Positions 48,546-61,000 of a stretch of DNA of 64,000 bases are shown here, piece by piece; the first letter of the stretch is position 1; each line of letters starts with the position of its first letter. Origin of the DNA: Taenia hydatigena (taxonomy: Eukaryota; Platyhelminthes; Cestoda; Cyclophyllidea; Taeniidae); contig JADWOT020001210.1 in the NCBI GenBank assembly GCA_036345935.2, positions 186,001 through 250,000 of the forward strand. The letters are read 5' to 3'. A model generated the notes under the pieces. That model was not told where the DNA came from. It saw nothing but the letters and a program-made list of their open reading frames with translations, and ran no database searches. A program made the position numbers and the translations under genes.

Positions 48546-51500
48546 AGGGTGAAGGCCTGTCATCGGCACAAACTCATTCGTTTTGTCGGCCGGTCAGCCA
48601 TCGTTAATGGACTTATATGTTCTTTGCATGGTTGAATGTCTAGGTCTTGATGGCCCTGATGTGGTCCCTATGTTTGCTTCCAAAACTTGTGCTCCTTTTC
48701 CATAGATTTTGTAATGATGGGGTGAATCGCAAATTGACAAGCAAACGCACTGGTGCACTGTCTTTAAAATCCGTTGCAGTCGACTCAGTATTACGACTCT
48801 CCCTCCCTCTCAACCGCCTCCACTTGTTGCTTTTCAGTAGGACCACGAAACCAACATGTCTGGGTGGATAAGCTGATGCGGTTGAAGTGTGTCTGGTCGT
48901 GAAATGCAACCATTTCAACCTGACGTCTATACTTTGTTTGACGGAAACATCTAGCCCTTTGGCTAGGTTGATTCAAGTCTACATTGTAGAGTTTTCACCC
49001 ATTTTTGCCCATGTAATTTCGTTTGTTTTAAGCCTAGCGTCATCAAATAATTTTCCCTGTTTAGAGACGTAGATGTGGAGACACTTTGCCTGCATTCACA
49101 CCCATAGCGCAGCCAGGAGAGGTGCTTTGATTTTTTTGGTATGGAAATGTCAGTAAAATAGTGTGCTGCTGAAAGCACTGTGGAAAACGAAGGCGTGCCT
49201 GGAAAAATAGTGTTAAGTGGAACTTTCATATGCTTTTTGCATTGCGGACTGCAGATGGTGAGACTAGGGGAAGCGATTGAGATCTACATAAAATCTGCCA
49301 TACTTACCTACCGACTGCTTCGAATTTGGCTTGTGTTCACGTGGTCGGGATCCCACTGATCGCCTAACCTGATGCCCATTCCACAGCGCAGAGAAGCGTG
49401 CAAGAAGGGCCTTAGTAAGTCGTGTGCTGCTGGCCACAGTAGACAGCTTGGCTGCAAAATGTGAGTAACTAGGGAGTGTGGGTGCGCCAAATTGTAGCAA
49501 CTGATTGTCCATTGTGTATGGTTTCGCTGTAATAGAGATCAGCATTTGCAAACAGTAGCTTCTAAGAATTTAATAGCACCCGCACATTAATGTGATGTCT
49601 CTTTCTTTCCATAATGATTCTGGTTGATTTTAGAAAGTAGTGGTTGCCGTCACTTGAAATGGGCAATCACTCTTTTGTATCACATGCATTTCACGCATGT
49701 CATTTAATAGTCAAGGGCGATCGATCCTCCAGTCTCGTGCCACAGGCGCATTAATGAAAATAAGCGCTAGCGAACAAAGACGAGATGGGTGGTCGTGGAG
49801 CGGTCGCTGGGAGGTAGATCTTTATAGTCGAATGCGAGACCACTTGTTTTTCTGCAGTTTGTAGCTTCGCCTTGAAGGCACGACTAGAAGGCGAGACCAG
49901 TGGACACTCAGCACTTCGGTGCCTCAAAAAACTGGTCCTTAATTTCACAGACTTTAATCAGGCAAGTTCCCAGTGTTTTGCTTGATATTGTCAATAAAGC
50001 TAAGGATTTTGTACAATTCCATCCGTTACATTAGCATTCAAATGCGTTTTCAGGTTGGTCATTAATTCGGCAGTTGTAAGTCTTAAGGACCTTCTATTTT
50101 CATTAAGGTCTAGCTCGTACCTACGCAACTAACACTATCAATATTTCCATTGCAAGACGCATTATTTGTAATTTAAATGAAAATTTGTTCTTAACAACGC
50201 AGATGAAATGGATGAAACATAAAATGCATAAGTTTTACTGAGCACAGCAACGCAGCTATTTCAGCATCACACAAATGCAAAATAAAATAGTCAGTTGCAA
50301 TACGGTTGGTAGAGTGAAGAAGAAAGGATGGCCAAAAGGAGAGGTTTTTCTCTCCTCGCACAAGCGCATGGGTACATGCAACTGTCCAAGGCCAGTCATC
50401 GCATTCCTTTACAGGCGCTGAGGTATCAAGCCATCATAGCTATGTGCCTCTGTGCTAGAACCTGCTTCTTTTCTGATTCTCTCACCTATACATGCTTAAT
50501 GAGAATAAATCGCCCTCTCACGTGTTGAGTGCGCTTATCCCTTACGCAGAGGATAAGGCGCGTTTGTGCATGCAAGTGTAGTTGAACGCAATGGAATAAG
50601 TTGAGGATGGGAAAAATGGGCTGGAAATGAGGTAGAGGTTGGGAAAACATGCAATCGGCAGCTCTACTTTGTTTGTGTAGTCGCTTGTGCTCCCATAATT
50701 AGTGATACAATCATCAACTCCCTAACTCTACACCTTGAGAATAGACGCCACCCTGGTATAAGCTTTTGTGAAGCTGCTCACGAAGTCTTGTTAATACGAA
50801 AACAGCCATATAACACTGGAATGATAAAAAGGAAGGAAAAATTGTGGGACTAAAATCGCCATTCTTATGATCAAAAATATTGGGATTCAACGGGCTCCTT
50901 GAAGCATAGATATAGAGCTATCTGGATAATTGATACCTCCAGCAGTTGGAAGGCACTAAGCTGTAGGATTTCAAATAGCGATTAGCGGTTCTATTTAAGG
51001 TTCTCGCAGGAATATTTTTCTTGTGTGCCATATTACGACAGTTTGAAATGTGCTGATTATTCGTTTCCAGAAAGGATTGAGGGCGGTGTGGTGGGATCAA
51101 CTTCGATTCAAATCTTACCAAAGTGCATAGCCTAACCCAATCTGTCTATTCTTCTCATAAAATGAAAAAAATAACTTGAAATCCATCATTGTTACTGCTA
51201 CGTACATCGTAATAAGAGCGATCAAGGTGGGCAAATGGGCCTCCAAATGGCAATGCATCTGGTAGGAGGTTAAGTTTATGCCTAGTGTTCCCACGGCACT
51301 GGGTTGAAAATTAACGCCTGTGTGAATCGCTCCCTTGTTCACACAGTGTTCTTATGAATGCAATATCCAACGGGCCCATTGCAGATAAACTCTGATAATT
51401 TTGCCAGGTGCAATCTCATGGCTCATATTATACTGAATACGAATTCTCACAGCCGATGTCTTAAGGACCCAAGGCCATGTGGACGAATTGTTTAGTCTCT

Positions 51501-53039
51501 CATGGGCACTGAGTTGGCTAAATCAGTTAACGTTTCTGTTGAAGTAAATCATACAATACAACTAGCATCAAGAACAGTTGGGAAACTTACTTGGCATTTT
51601 CCGATTTCCTTGTGAATTTTTTGTCACTAAGTGATTTTTGAGGGGCTTGAGTGTAAATGATGAATTGAATATCAAGACTTTCCCTAGGACTTGTTTTACA
51701 GCTCCACTTGCCTCTTGGCCATTCATGGCTGATTTTCTGCAACGCGTGTGGTGGAGAAGAGACCCTTTCTTCGCATACGTCTGTAAGGGAGGATTCTACT
51801 GCCACTGAGTTAGTGAAGAAGCTACGTCGACTCTTTACTTGCGTTGAGGCTGGACTTATGATTTATACCATCAAGTGGCATTCAATTCGCAACGGCAATT
51901 GCCAAATGAAACCCATTCACTCGCGTTCAAATACTTCTAGGTAGTTGATTCAAGTTAATGCTGCGATGGCAAAACTTTATTGAATGCAATTTCTATTATT
52001 CTTTTCATTATCCTCTTCTGTGGTCAAAACCACGTAATTTGAAAAGAGAACGAGAGCCTCCGCTTGTTTATTATATGGTGGATTTGAAGTATCAGATGGA
52101 TTTCGCGTTTTATGTGTATTTAGCTAATGCAGAACAATGCATCATTCTAACATTCCTGATGGAAATTCATCATTACTTGCGATTCCGATGAGAGTCGATT
52201 CCATTAGAAGGCAAATCATAGCATGCGGAGGAAAAGACCATCCACGGTTTAATGGCCGTATGCACTTGGCTTCCTTTTGCAATAAAAGTACAAGCATTTG
52301 CGTTAATCATGTAAGATGCAGTAAAATTAACATAAACAAGTTTGTTTTATCAGGTCACAACTCTTGTCTCCTAAATGAAGTGAGGCGCCGACGCAACGAA
52401 CTTCTTGTATGGCCCCTTTCGGTCATTCAACTTGTGTCTATACGCCCCTAACTTCTAATGCGTATTAAAGCAGTCAAAAATTTGGATATTAGACGGCTTA
52501 GCTTCATTGTGGAAGAGCAAGTTTCACGCAAGTGTTGATCCGCATTCACATTAAAATGGCTGCCCACTTCTAAGTAAAACTAGTCAAGTTACAGCTCATA
52601 GGAGTAACACTGTTAGGTCATTATTATCGAAGCTAAACTCGCAAGAATGAAGCAAGCTTAATGCACTTCTATATTCGCCACCTCGGTGTTGTTTAATAGG
52701 AGTCACGATGTCGCTAAGTGAACAAGGATAAAGTGGCAAATAATGGATTTCTCGTTTCATAGAGACTCGAAGTAAAATGAATCATTCACGGAACGCAGGA
52801 TACGAACCGAGTTATTGCACATATATGAGTCAATTGATCATCGACTGGACCACACGAATTTTCAATCAAAACTACCCGCAGGTAAGTATAGGCGACTGCA
52901 AAGGCCACAAAACTTAAGGCAGATTTACTAATTTTAACGATGCATGATGTATTCACAAACTTTACCAATTGCAACGTAATGAGCGCTAAAAATAACCTAA
53001 TCATAATGCTTGCATTTTTCCATGTTTTAGCGCTACGAA
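48546..53039. other. No supportable gene
   Basis: About 4.5 kb with many short rival open frames (for example 48640-48918 (-) and 49264-49551 (-)) and none with a motif or convincing splice frame. Confidence 0.45.
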
Positions 53040-53485
53040 TGCCGCTACGGATAAAAGTATGGAGGTAAGCATTGTAACCACATGCACTGGCCTGCCGATG
53101 TTCATTGTATTAACCTTCGTGGTGCATTTAAAAATGCTGCCTTAATCTCTCGTCCGTTACACAGCCACATTGCAGAAAGAGTTGTACTTTGGCCCGTAAA
53201 TCAGCAAAAGGTAAAAGTCGACAGAGTAGCAAGCTTAATTAGGTCCTCGTAGCTTTAACTTAGGCTTGCTACAGCCCAACTCAACAAAGCGACCTAATGA
53301 TCCACGTGGCTAAGTGAAATGTAACCGCGGTGAGGCAATTTTCTGTTCTCATCATCTTCTACTTCGACTAACCATAAAAAACAAGATAAAAACATCAATT
53401 GGCAGACATATAGAGCATCCTCTGGCAAAAAAGACATAAGATAATAAAGTTCGTCGAAATTTAATTAAATTGTGCTTAACTGAAC
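53040..53485 (-). repeat. Inverted dispersed repeat, right copy
   Basis: Reverse complement of 30025-30430, with the same blocks in the opposite order. It has a few extra bases, such as an insertion around 53300 near CCACGTGGCTAAG that the left copy lacks. Confidence 0.85.
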
Positions 53486-53934
53486 CACATTTTGCCATTA
53501 GCAATTAATTTTGCAATCCGAAAGTTCCATGTTGTTGACCGATTTAAGGACCTCAAAGAAACAGCCAACAATTTGTACCGAAAAGCTACCATTAATTCAA
53601 ATTACAATCTTATGTGGATTAGCAACATCCCGCGATTTATTCAATGGACATTTCCTTAGTCTTCAAATAGAGATCTATAGCATTACTTTCCACTCTAGAG
53701 ACGCACTTTTCATGCAGATGTCTACTTGAGTTAACACAATCTAAGCAGCGAGGTTTGCCCGCTAAATTGCATTTAATTTTTTCTTAGTCCACCAACGAAG
53801 GTTTTAATATTGCAAATCAACTTTCCTTTTGGAAATGCGACGGTTGTGGTGCTATGCGAATCTTGCAGAATTAGTAATATTTCCTCCTACTTCGTCCAAA
53901 ATGCCTATTGTCACCTGCGCGAAGGGATAGCTGA

Positions 53935-54140
53935 AGTAGTCTTGACTCAGTGATCCTGTAGGCCACCGGCGGCTTTAATGCAGAAGACGCTTTGGATGAG
54001 AGCAAGAAGTCTGCGATGTGACCGCAAACAAACGCACACATACCCTAAGGGGTCTTGCATTTTTAAATACGAATGTCCACACGTAATCGGTAGACTTCCA
54101 CACACTGAACTCGACACCTTCACGAGTGTGCTGCTAAGGA
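53935..54140 (+). repeat. Direct repeat pair, left copy
   Basis: Matches 56325-56540 in the same orientation, 2.4 kb away. Shared blocks include GATCCTG-AGGCCA, CTAATGCAGAAGA with one change, GAGAGCAAGAAGTCTG, AGACTTC-ACACACTGAACTCGA and a downstream GTGC-TGC. Identity is about 75% by eye. The minus-strand open frame over this copy (53947-54198) is not preserved in the other. Confidence 0.8.
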
Positions 54141-56324
54141 TATAAATTGCCCTTTTTGCTTGCGTAGCAGCACCAATTTTCCAAATAATGGTGCGCACTC
54201 CCTTGGAATTATTTCTTTTACATTTGTTCTCCAGCCATCGTTTAAAATAAAGCCCTCAAGTGGAACAAACACTTCATTTCAGAAATACTTTTATACCATG
54301 AGTCCAAACAGGCATAAATTAACTATTTTTCATAGCACTATTTATCATCCAGGGCACAAAATCTTCAAAGGTGAATTTCTCAAGACACCCTAACGCCACG
54401 TGTCTTTATTCACAACTATTCGTTCAGCTAGGATAATGTTAAATGTTACTTGCGATGCTTGTACATTGCTAAGATTTTTGTGCATCAACTGTGCCACGCT
54501 TTTGCGTGTGTCACGAAATTCGCTCCCTTATGTATGCATTTATCTGAATGCAGGAAGACGTGTAGATTAAACTCCCTAGAAATGCATTTGGTTTAGAATT
54601 ATATGTCAATACATTCGTGAGCAACATCTAGAATGCTTTAACTAACGTGTTGCGGTTAACATTTGCCATATCGTATTCAGTCGTCCGCCTTCAACGTTAC
54701 CACACACTTTCCGGTTTGGCGTAACTATTTTAAACACGCTACTTTGGGACAATGTAATGCTTAAATTTTGAAACTTTGATTCTGCTGTTTTTACCTTGTG
54801 CGTAATGATACATCGCATGGTGATGCGTGCGGCTACTCTACGTAAATTTTCGGTTATATTGTCACAAAATATGACCTGTTACGCATACGCAAACTCTGGT
54901 TCTACTCGCCAATGTAAAATGCTGTTATTCTGGATATATGTTAGCTCTAAACGGTCATTGTTAAATGTCTACTCCTCTTTTTTGTTTGCCTATTAAGCGC
55001 ACTATTGTAATGCCTTAAACTTGCGCAATCGTGTTTGTTATTGTGATCGTAAACCTTTGTCCACTGCACAACTCTCCACCCACCTGCAGTAGAACCACCT
55101 TGAAGGTCACCACAAAATGGTATTTACGCAAGTACGGCAGATGCGATGAAAAGGAAATACAAATCCAAGAATAGAACAGTTCAGGTGAGTTCAAGGGGAT
55201 CGGGCGCAGGTGTTGCGGTATAATAAAGGGGGTTAAGCAAAACGTTAAGTTCATAATAACATTAAAACGTCAAACGTACGCAATCTGACGAAAGTTGTAG
55301 CTCCATATTCCTCCTTTACCAGCTGGGGCCCTAGTTTATCCAAAAGTAGCGCTATGCATTTTGCAGGAATTAATGCAATCATGAGAAAAGTAAACACCTG
55401 AGAATTCCGTGTTTGCTTTCAAACTGACTTGGTAGTTAAAATTGATGCTGATGTTCAGATTTTTGAGTAACCAACAGATTGTCATTTGTGTTAAAGCTTC
55501 TAATATACGCGCATTGTGAAGGCGTACAAGCAGACTATTACAAGCTCTGACCAATAAAGTTGCTTTTGGTGGAAATAATTTTCCATCAAAGAGATTCTTT
55601 TCGGCTAACCATATCATAAGAGATCAAAAATGATTGATTTGGTGCGGCGAAATATCTTCAAGGTCGAAAAAAGGTAAAGCAATTTGCTAAAACCTAAAAG
55701 AACAGCAGTTTGCCGCAAGCAAACTTTTGAATTAACTAAATTAAAGTGCGTTCAATTTTAAGAAAAGGCACAAATCTATCTTATTAGTCTGAATATTTCA
55801 AGAGCGGTAAGGGTGTAATCCTTATACAATCCAAGCCGATCAGTCAAACTTACCTCAGCATCGACATGGACAGCAATGCTGCACGCACATTCACTACACA
55901 CCGTCATGCATGGCATCTCATAGCGAAAGCACCCGTGGCTGTACTTTGGCATCGTAGGATATATTAACCAGGGCTCTGTGCTCATCAGGGGCGGAAGCAA
56001 GAAGAGCAGTGACCATGAAAAGCGTCATTAGCTTCATTTTCCAAATGAAAATTTCTTGCTTTTACCGTTTGCTTTCGGATCGTTTCCATTGGCCAAGCAC
56101 GACTTTGAAAACTGGTCAGTCTGTCATCCCGATTGGTTTGCAAACCCATTTATATATTCGCAGCCTCCGGAAAAGCTTTCTGAGTAAAAGAAACGCAAGC
56201 CATGCAGAAGAGGTCCATAATGCCTATTACAGCCTTGATTTACAACACAAAGTTTTAGCTTTTTAGCTTCCAACACTTAAGTTAAGCTATTTTGGAATCG
56301 CATGTCTACGAACCTACTCGAAGT
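54141..56324. other. Spacer between direct repeats, nothing supported
   Basis: AT-rich, with only short open frames lacking motifs. Confidence 0.45.
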
Positions 56325-56540
56325 GCTAACTGAAATAGTCTCGGCTTAGCGATCCTGCAGGCCATCAGCAGCTCTAATGCAGAAGATACTTTAGGCGAGA
56401 GCAAGAAGTCTGTGGTGCGGCCAAAAATAAACGCAAACATACCTACAAGAGACTTCTATTTTTTAATACGGATACTTTCACGCAAATACTAGACTTCTAC
56501 ACACTGAACTCGAAACTTTTACGTGCATGCTGGCGGTGGA
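56325..56540 (+). repeat. Direct repeat pair, right copy
   Basis: Partner of 53935-54140. It starts with CTGAAATAGTCTCGG and ends near TTTTACGTGCATGCTGGC. The differences are scattered substitutions and one- to few-base indels, so the pair is not recent. Confidence 0.8.
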
Positions 56541-57431
56541 GTGGTTTAATTAATCGTCTTCAAATTGGACTTTGCTCAAAGTCACATTAATAGCGTCAAG
56601 TGCCGCAGAACTTCTCTAGGAGGAATCTAGGCAGTTGTATGATCAGCATTTCCATAAGTGAAAACATGACCTTATCAACCAACCTCTCTCCTTCTAAACG
56701 AATCACTAGCACAAATTCATCGTGCGGAATTCGCAGTGATAGTAAAGATATGCAAACCACGGTGCCTGTAGTGCAGCAAATGGTGTACGTCTCACAAAAA
56801 CTAAAAAAGAATAGCCACCAATTTCAGTTTAAACATCATTAGAACAGAATTTTAAATGTAAAAGGCAATGATAAATTGCAGAAGTCAATGTGTCCTCGTA
56901 GTTAAAATGATAGCAATAAAACCAGCGCGATCCGCAAACAAGCATAATTATTACGAATTCATAGACTGCAACTAATGCATGCATTTAATTACATACGATC
57001 CACTTGTTTAAATAAAGATGGAATGTGTCTGTGACCCTGGCTATACGGAGGCAATAAAAAATAAAAACGTGTGCAATCGTTGCAAAACTTGGTAGAAGCC
57101 CACCATTAAGAAATTAATTGAGGGCGACTGTAATGAGCTAAGCATTTGTTTTATAGCAACTATGGCAGTCTTGGCGTTGTTGTAGAAATATCTTCTCTCA
57201 ATGATGTATGCATTGATCTCAAAGTAATGTATTGACTCAATGTCAATCAAAATGGAGCTAAGCAAACATATCTGCGGGCAAACCACTTGAAAACTTCGAT
57301 TTCTGTAAACAGGTTTTATGGGCTCTCTTTGAGTAGCTGCATTCAGATCCTTCCAGAAGTTCTTGGTTTCGTCAAAGAATGAACGTTGATTAGGTCCTCA
57401 AATTCAAACGAATTACTAACTTACAATCTAG
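56541..57431. other. No supportable gene
   Basis: About 900 bases of AT-rich sequence. Open frames at 56600-56842 (+) and 57041-57286 (-) have no motif or splice support. Confidence 0.45.
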
Positions 57432-57622
57432 TGTCACTGGTGCTTACGGCGATTAGTTACAAGTCGGAGATGGTGCAGTATCCGCGACTGCTGGAAATTA
57501 TGTCAGATGAAGCAGCGCACCATGACGGTGTTATTGAAGGCACAGCTCTTCCTACATCTTCAGGCAATCGATCCAAGTATTTGAAGGCGGACCAACGACG
57601 GCTGATATTTAAAGTCTGTTGG
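57432..57622 (+). CDS. Candidate internal exon, function unknown
   Basis: A 191-nt segment lies between a plausible acceptor (TTACTAACTTACAATCTAG, which includes a TACTAAC branch-point match) and a strong donor (TGG then GTGAGT). In one frame it is open for 63 codons with balanced composition, including LLEIMSDEAAHHDG and SKYLKADQRRL; the frame I checked in addition has stops. It is phase 1 at its start and phase 0 at its end. I do not recognise the protein and could not chain it to a neighbour with confidence. The open plus-strand frame at 58492-58767 would be a phase-compatible next exon. Confidence 0.38.
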
Positions 57623-58491
57623 GTGAGTTCCTTTTGCTATTAAACGATTTTTCAGTACTGCATTTCTACACTGCCCAATATGAGCAAGACTTCAAAATTT
57701 ACACCCGTATAGCTTCTATCACATATTCTGAACATCTGAACCGATCGCAGACAATAATACAATTTAAGAATTGCCTTAATGTTTTGATATTAGCAAAGCT
57801 GACGGCAGCGCACACCCTGTCATTGTTTGAGAATATTGAATATGCTAATACTTTATTTCACTACGTCAAGAGTCAGTTCATTGCATGGGTGTATAAGACC
57901 GTTTTCTAGGCTACAAACTTTTCTCGCTGCTGGACCGTGTTAATGCATGGTACATGTTGAGGTTATTTACAATCAAAACGAATAGGAAGTTTAGAGCAAC
58001 TATTCTTGTTGATGCTCGCCAGTCGGCCTAGGTAGAATTTGTTTAAATTCTGCTGCCTCTTTTAAGCACTAATGCATTTTACAATGGGCAATACATTAGG
58101 CACAAGTCCCCTACAAAGTTAATATTCTTTTCATAAATGTTACCTTATAACTAATGTGTAGTGGTTAGAGCGACGATAGCAGAGTGACAGTAGCATACCG
58201 TCTGAATTCGCGGACAACAATGAGGTCCATTAATCTAAGCATGAGATCAGGAAGTTGACGTGTCGATTGCCGACACATCGGAATAGGCAGGCTATTATAT
58301 CATTCAATTCAAGCTCCTTGTCCGCTTACCTCTTAAGTTACAATGAAATGCCTTCATATTCCAAGAATGGCCGGACTAGATTTTAAGTTAGTCTCATCTT
58401 TAAGGCTAATTTATTTTGACATGGTATCCTCAGAACCTATTTTCGATAGCGACAAGGGCCTAGTTAGAAGACATATTGGGCATGAAGAAAG

Positions 58492-58767
58492 GTGTATCAG
58501 ACCGCTATAACTTATACTCAATATCATACGATTGCCACTGATGATGAGAAGAAAGCAATCAGACGCCAAAGTTTAGCTTTAAATCCACTTCTGGTACACT
58601 TTTTAAAAGAAAAGCTAGGTAAACATGAGTCCGATTTATACACAAATTCGGGAACGATAATGCTTGTGGGATGCATTGATAAGGAAAGTGTTGAGGACGA
58701 ATTGCAAAGACAATTTGGTTCCTATATTGATAAATCAGATCCACCAATGCACAAATATGTAAAGTGA
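58492..58767 (+). CDS. Candidate exon or small ORF, function unknown
   Basis: An open frame of 91 codons with the hydrophilic, helix-prone look of real protein (DDEKKAIRRQSLAL, then LVHFLKEKLGKHESD). A donor-like TAT then GTAAAG sits at the very end. After the TGA another frame stays open for about 40 codons and ends in CHTCVTC, so either a frame change or an intron could lie there. Possible phase-0 acceptors at its left end (GTATCAG) have poor pyrimidine tracts. No family is recognised. Confidence 0.3.
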   Translation: MYQTAITYTQYHTIATDDEKKAIRRQSLALNPLLVHFLKEKLGKHESDLYTNSGTIMLVGCIDKESVEDELQRQFGSYIDKSDPPMHKYVK

Positions 58768-59361
58768 AGTCATTGACGATCTCAACGATGCCTTTAGTAG
58801 CGCTAGTGCGCTTGGCAGTATCATTGTCAGCTATCACAAACTGATAACTAGAACGTGTCACACATGTGTGACTTGCAAGCTTAGGTAAAAAACAGGGTGT
58901 AACATATGATTTTACTAACATACATGCTAATATTGTGCCGCAGCATAAACGTGTCTAAGACATTTGACATAAAATTAAAAAGTTATGTCTTTTTTATAAA
59001 AACACCACCACTCATTGGCATTCCATTGGAGTAGTCTGCTTCCTTCACTCACAACTTCGTTTTTTTGTCTTGGTACTGTAATAAATAAGACTAAAAGATT
59101 AACTAGAATCTTTAAATCTACTGATTGATGGACAGTTGAGCGGTCAGCAGCGATACTGGTGCTTAGGAACCCCCTCATTTTGGGTGAGGCCTTCGTGTGG
59201 CTGTTGAATTGTTCAGATCATGTAGATTTAAAACGACTTCACAGTGTAAACCAAGTCCTATATTTAGGGTCTGGGACTTTATCAGCTTGCCTAATCGTGA
59301 CGTCTGATTCGCATGCTACCTTACTCACGTGGCCATTTATTCACTCCTTCCATTTGCAGAC

Positions 59362-59609
59362 CTGATAGAGACGCAATAGTAGAACTGAGAATGCGCGTTA
59401 TACGTTTCAAGTTGCACTTGATGTTAACCAACCAAAGCTCTGTTGATGTGGAAGCGAACCGTTGTGCGACTGCCCATCTAGTCTCATTAATTTTATCCAT
59501 TCTGTCTGTAGTGTCGTCATAAAGTTCATGAGCGGTTCCTCTAATTACGGAGGTGGTAAATACCCACTGATCTCGACCCCACGTCGTGACACCAAGGCAG
59601 ACCCACAAT
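59362..59609 (-). CDS. Candidate exon, function unknown
   Basis: On the minus strand, a good acceptor (TTGCCTCTCTGCAG) is followed by about 82 open codons with balanced composition, including AHELYDDTTDRMDKINETRW, up to CAG then GTCTGC. The donor is weak. No motif is recognised, and a plus-strand frame (59313-59522) overlaps it. It may be an exon of a minus-strand gene whose other exons I cannot identify. Confidence 0.28.
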
Positions 59610-60559
59610 CTGCAGAGAGGCAAGTGATCTCGCATTTGTATAAGAAAGTGTGCCTTTAAGCAACCATTTTACGGCCACTGCACCGCAAATTAGACTCAAG
59701 AAAATGCTGCCAGCACAATAAACAGACCATGACTTTGGTATTCGTGTTAATCTCACCTAATGCCTTTGCGGCACAACTCAGCTTGACCGATCTTTATCAT
59801 CTAAGAAATAAGCTGCCAATTCTAAGTGCCAGCAAGCGCTAATTTTCAAAACTAATGCAAATTACAACAAAGCGAGAGCGTTATTGCTTTTAGATTAAAA
59901 AAATTAATGTTTGGAGGCTGGTGAGTTTGCAGACATGGATGTGCGAATCACATGCCTCTATAATACCCAAACAGACGCATTTTCTTTTCGTCGTTTAGGG
60001 CAAATGTAGGGATCAAAAGTGAAGACAAAGTGGATCACTTGCTAAAAAAATTAAAATAAAATTACATGAGTCATAAGAAGCAGGTGTAATTTAAATAACA
60101 TTACAAGTTTGCTGCAATTGCATTGTAGTATATCTCACCTGTTTCAAGGTTTTGATAGTGTTAATGTTTTTTGTCCGCAAAGCCAGTTAAAACGCGCTCT
60201 TGCTTGCAATTGAGTGTAGCCTTTACTTTATTTGATAGTTTTTGATGGCTTTTCTTAATCATCCCTTTATTTTTATCAATCGGGTTGCTAACGCCTCCAA
60301 CGTCGCGACCGAATTTAGGGTTGGTTGGCCCGACTGCGCCTGTATCTAGTTTCGCCAGCAATCGAGGGCTGACGATCATCAAAAATAGTTGCCTTTTCCT
60401 TTTCGACTCAAGACAGGACTAAAAATGGATCGTTTTAACGTCCTCGCACGTTAACTTACCTACTTGATATGCAAATGTGCCAGAAAACTGTCGACTGGAT
60501 ATCATTGCAGTGTAGGTGGGAATCATTTGAAGTCAAAGTTGAGTTGGTAGACCGTGTAT
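59610..60559. other. No supportable gene
   Basis: About 950 bases of AT-rich sequence with no motif-bearing open frame. Confidence 0.45.
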
Positions 60560-60753
60560 ATAGCTGTGATCACTTGTATCCATATTTTGATATTTTTGAG
60601 GCTGTCATTACAGTGGAGAAGCATACTTATGTCTTCCTTTTCAAGAATGGGGGTTTATCGATGCGTTTGCGTTTTCGTGAATTGATTGAATTGGCCTATA
60701 TCCAACAGTATGACATCGTCATCATTCTGCAGGGCGGACGAACCATACCATGA
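60469..60753 (+). CDS. Open frame overlapping a repeat, possible transposon remnant
   Basis: A 94-codon frame with a hydrophobic, beta-rich look (VITVEKHTYVFLFKNGG, then ELIELAYIQQYDIVIIL). Most of it lies in the repeat shared with 63500-63920, where the same stretch has stops and small indels. It could be a fragment of a transposon protein or chance. An acceptor-like ATTGCAG lies inside it at about 60510. No family is recognised. Confidence 0.25.
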   Translation: MQMCQKTVDWISLQCRWESFEVKVELVDRVYSCDHLYPYFDIFEAVITVEKHTYVFLFKNGGLSMRLRFRELIELAYIQQYDIVIILQGGRTIP

Positions 60754-61000
60754 CGAGTTCAAGTTCTGTGGAAGGTGACATGTGTGTGCGGAGCCATCTG
60801 CATGGTAGCCATGGAGGGGATATTGCCGACCCCTTCACAGAATGGGACCTCGTAGTAGTCGTCGACATGTGGCGCTGAGAGGGTTTAGGGCCTTCTGCTA
60901 AGGTCGTCTTCTCCATCAGTGCAATTTATCGTTATGATTAAGGCAATCTAGTAGAGAGAGCGTACCTACGCCACTTTTGGAAGGTGGTGAGCCTGATGGA
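60560..61000 (+). repeat. Inverted dispersed repeat, left copy
   Basis: Reverse complement of 63500-63920. Shared blocks include GAAGCTGTCATTACAGTGGAG with one change, TTCGTGAAT-GATTGAA, CCATGACGAG, TTCTGTGG-AGGTGA, CATGG and CAGAATGGGACCTCG. The long plus-strand frame 60469-60753 looks protein-like but lies largely inside this repeat, and the partner copy does not keep it open. Confidence 0.85.

Noticed and set aside
53947..54198. Minus-strand peptide that looks slightly like the frame at 60469-60753
   Set aside because: The nucleotide sequences do not align, the frame is not preserved in the repeat partner at 56325-56540, and the match is a few hydrophobic residues.
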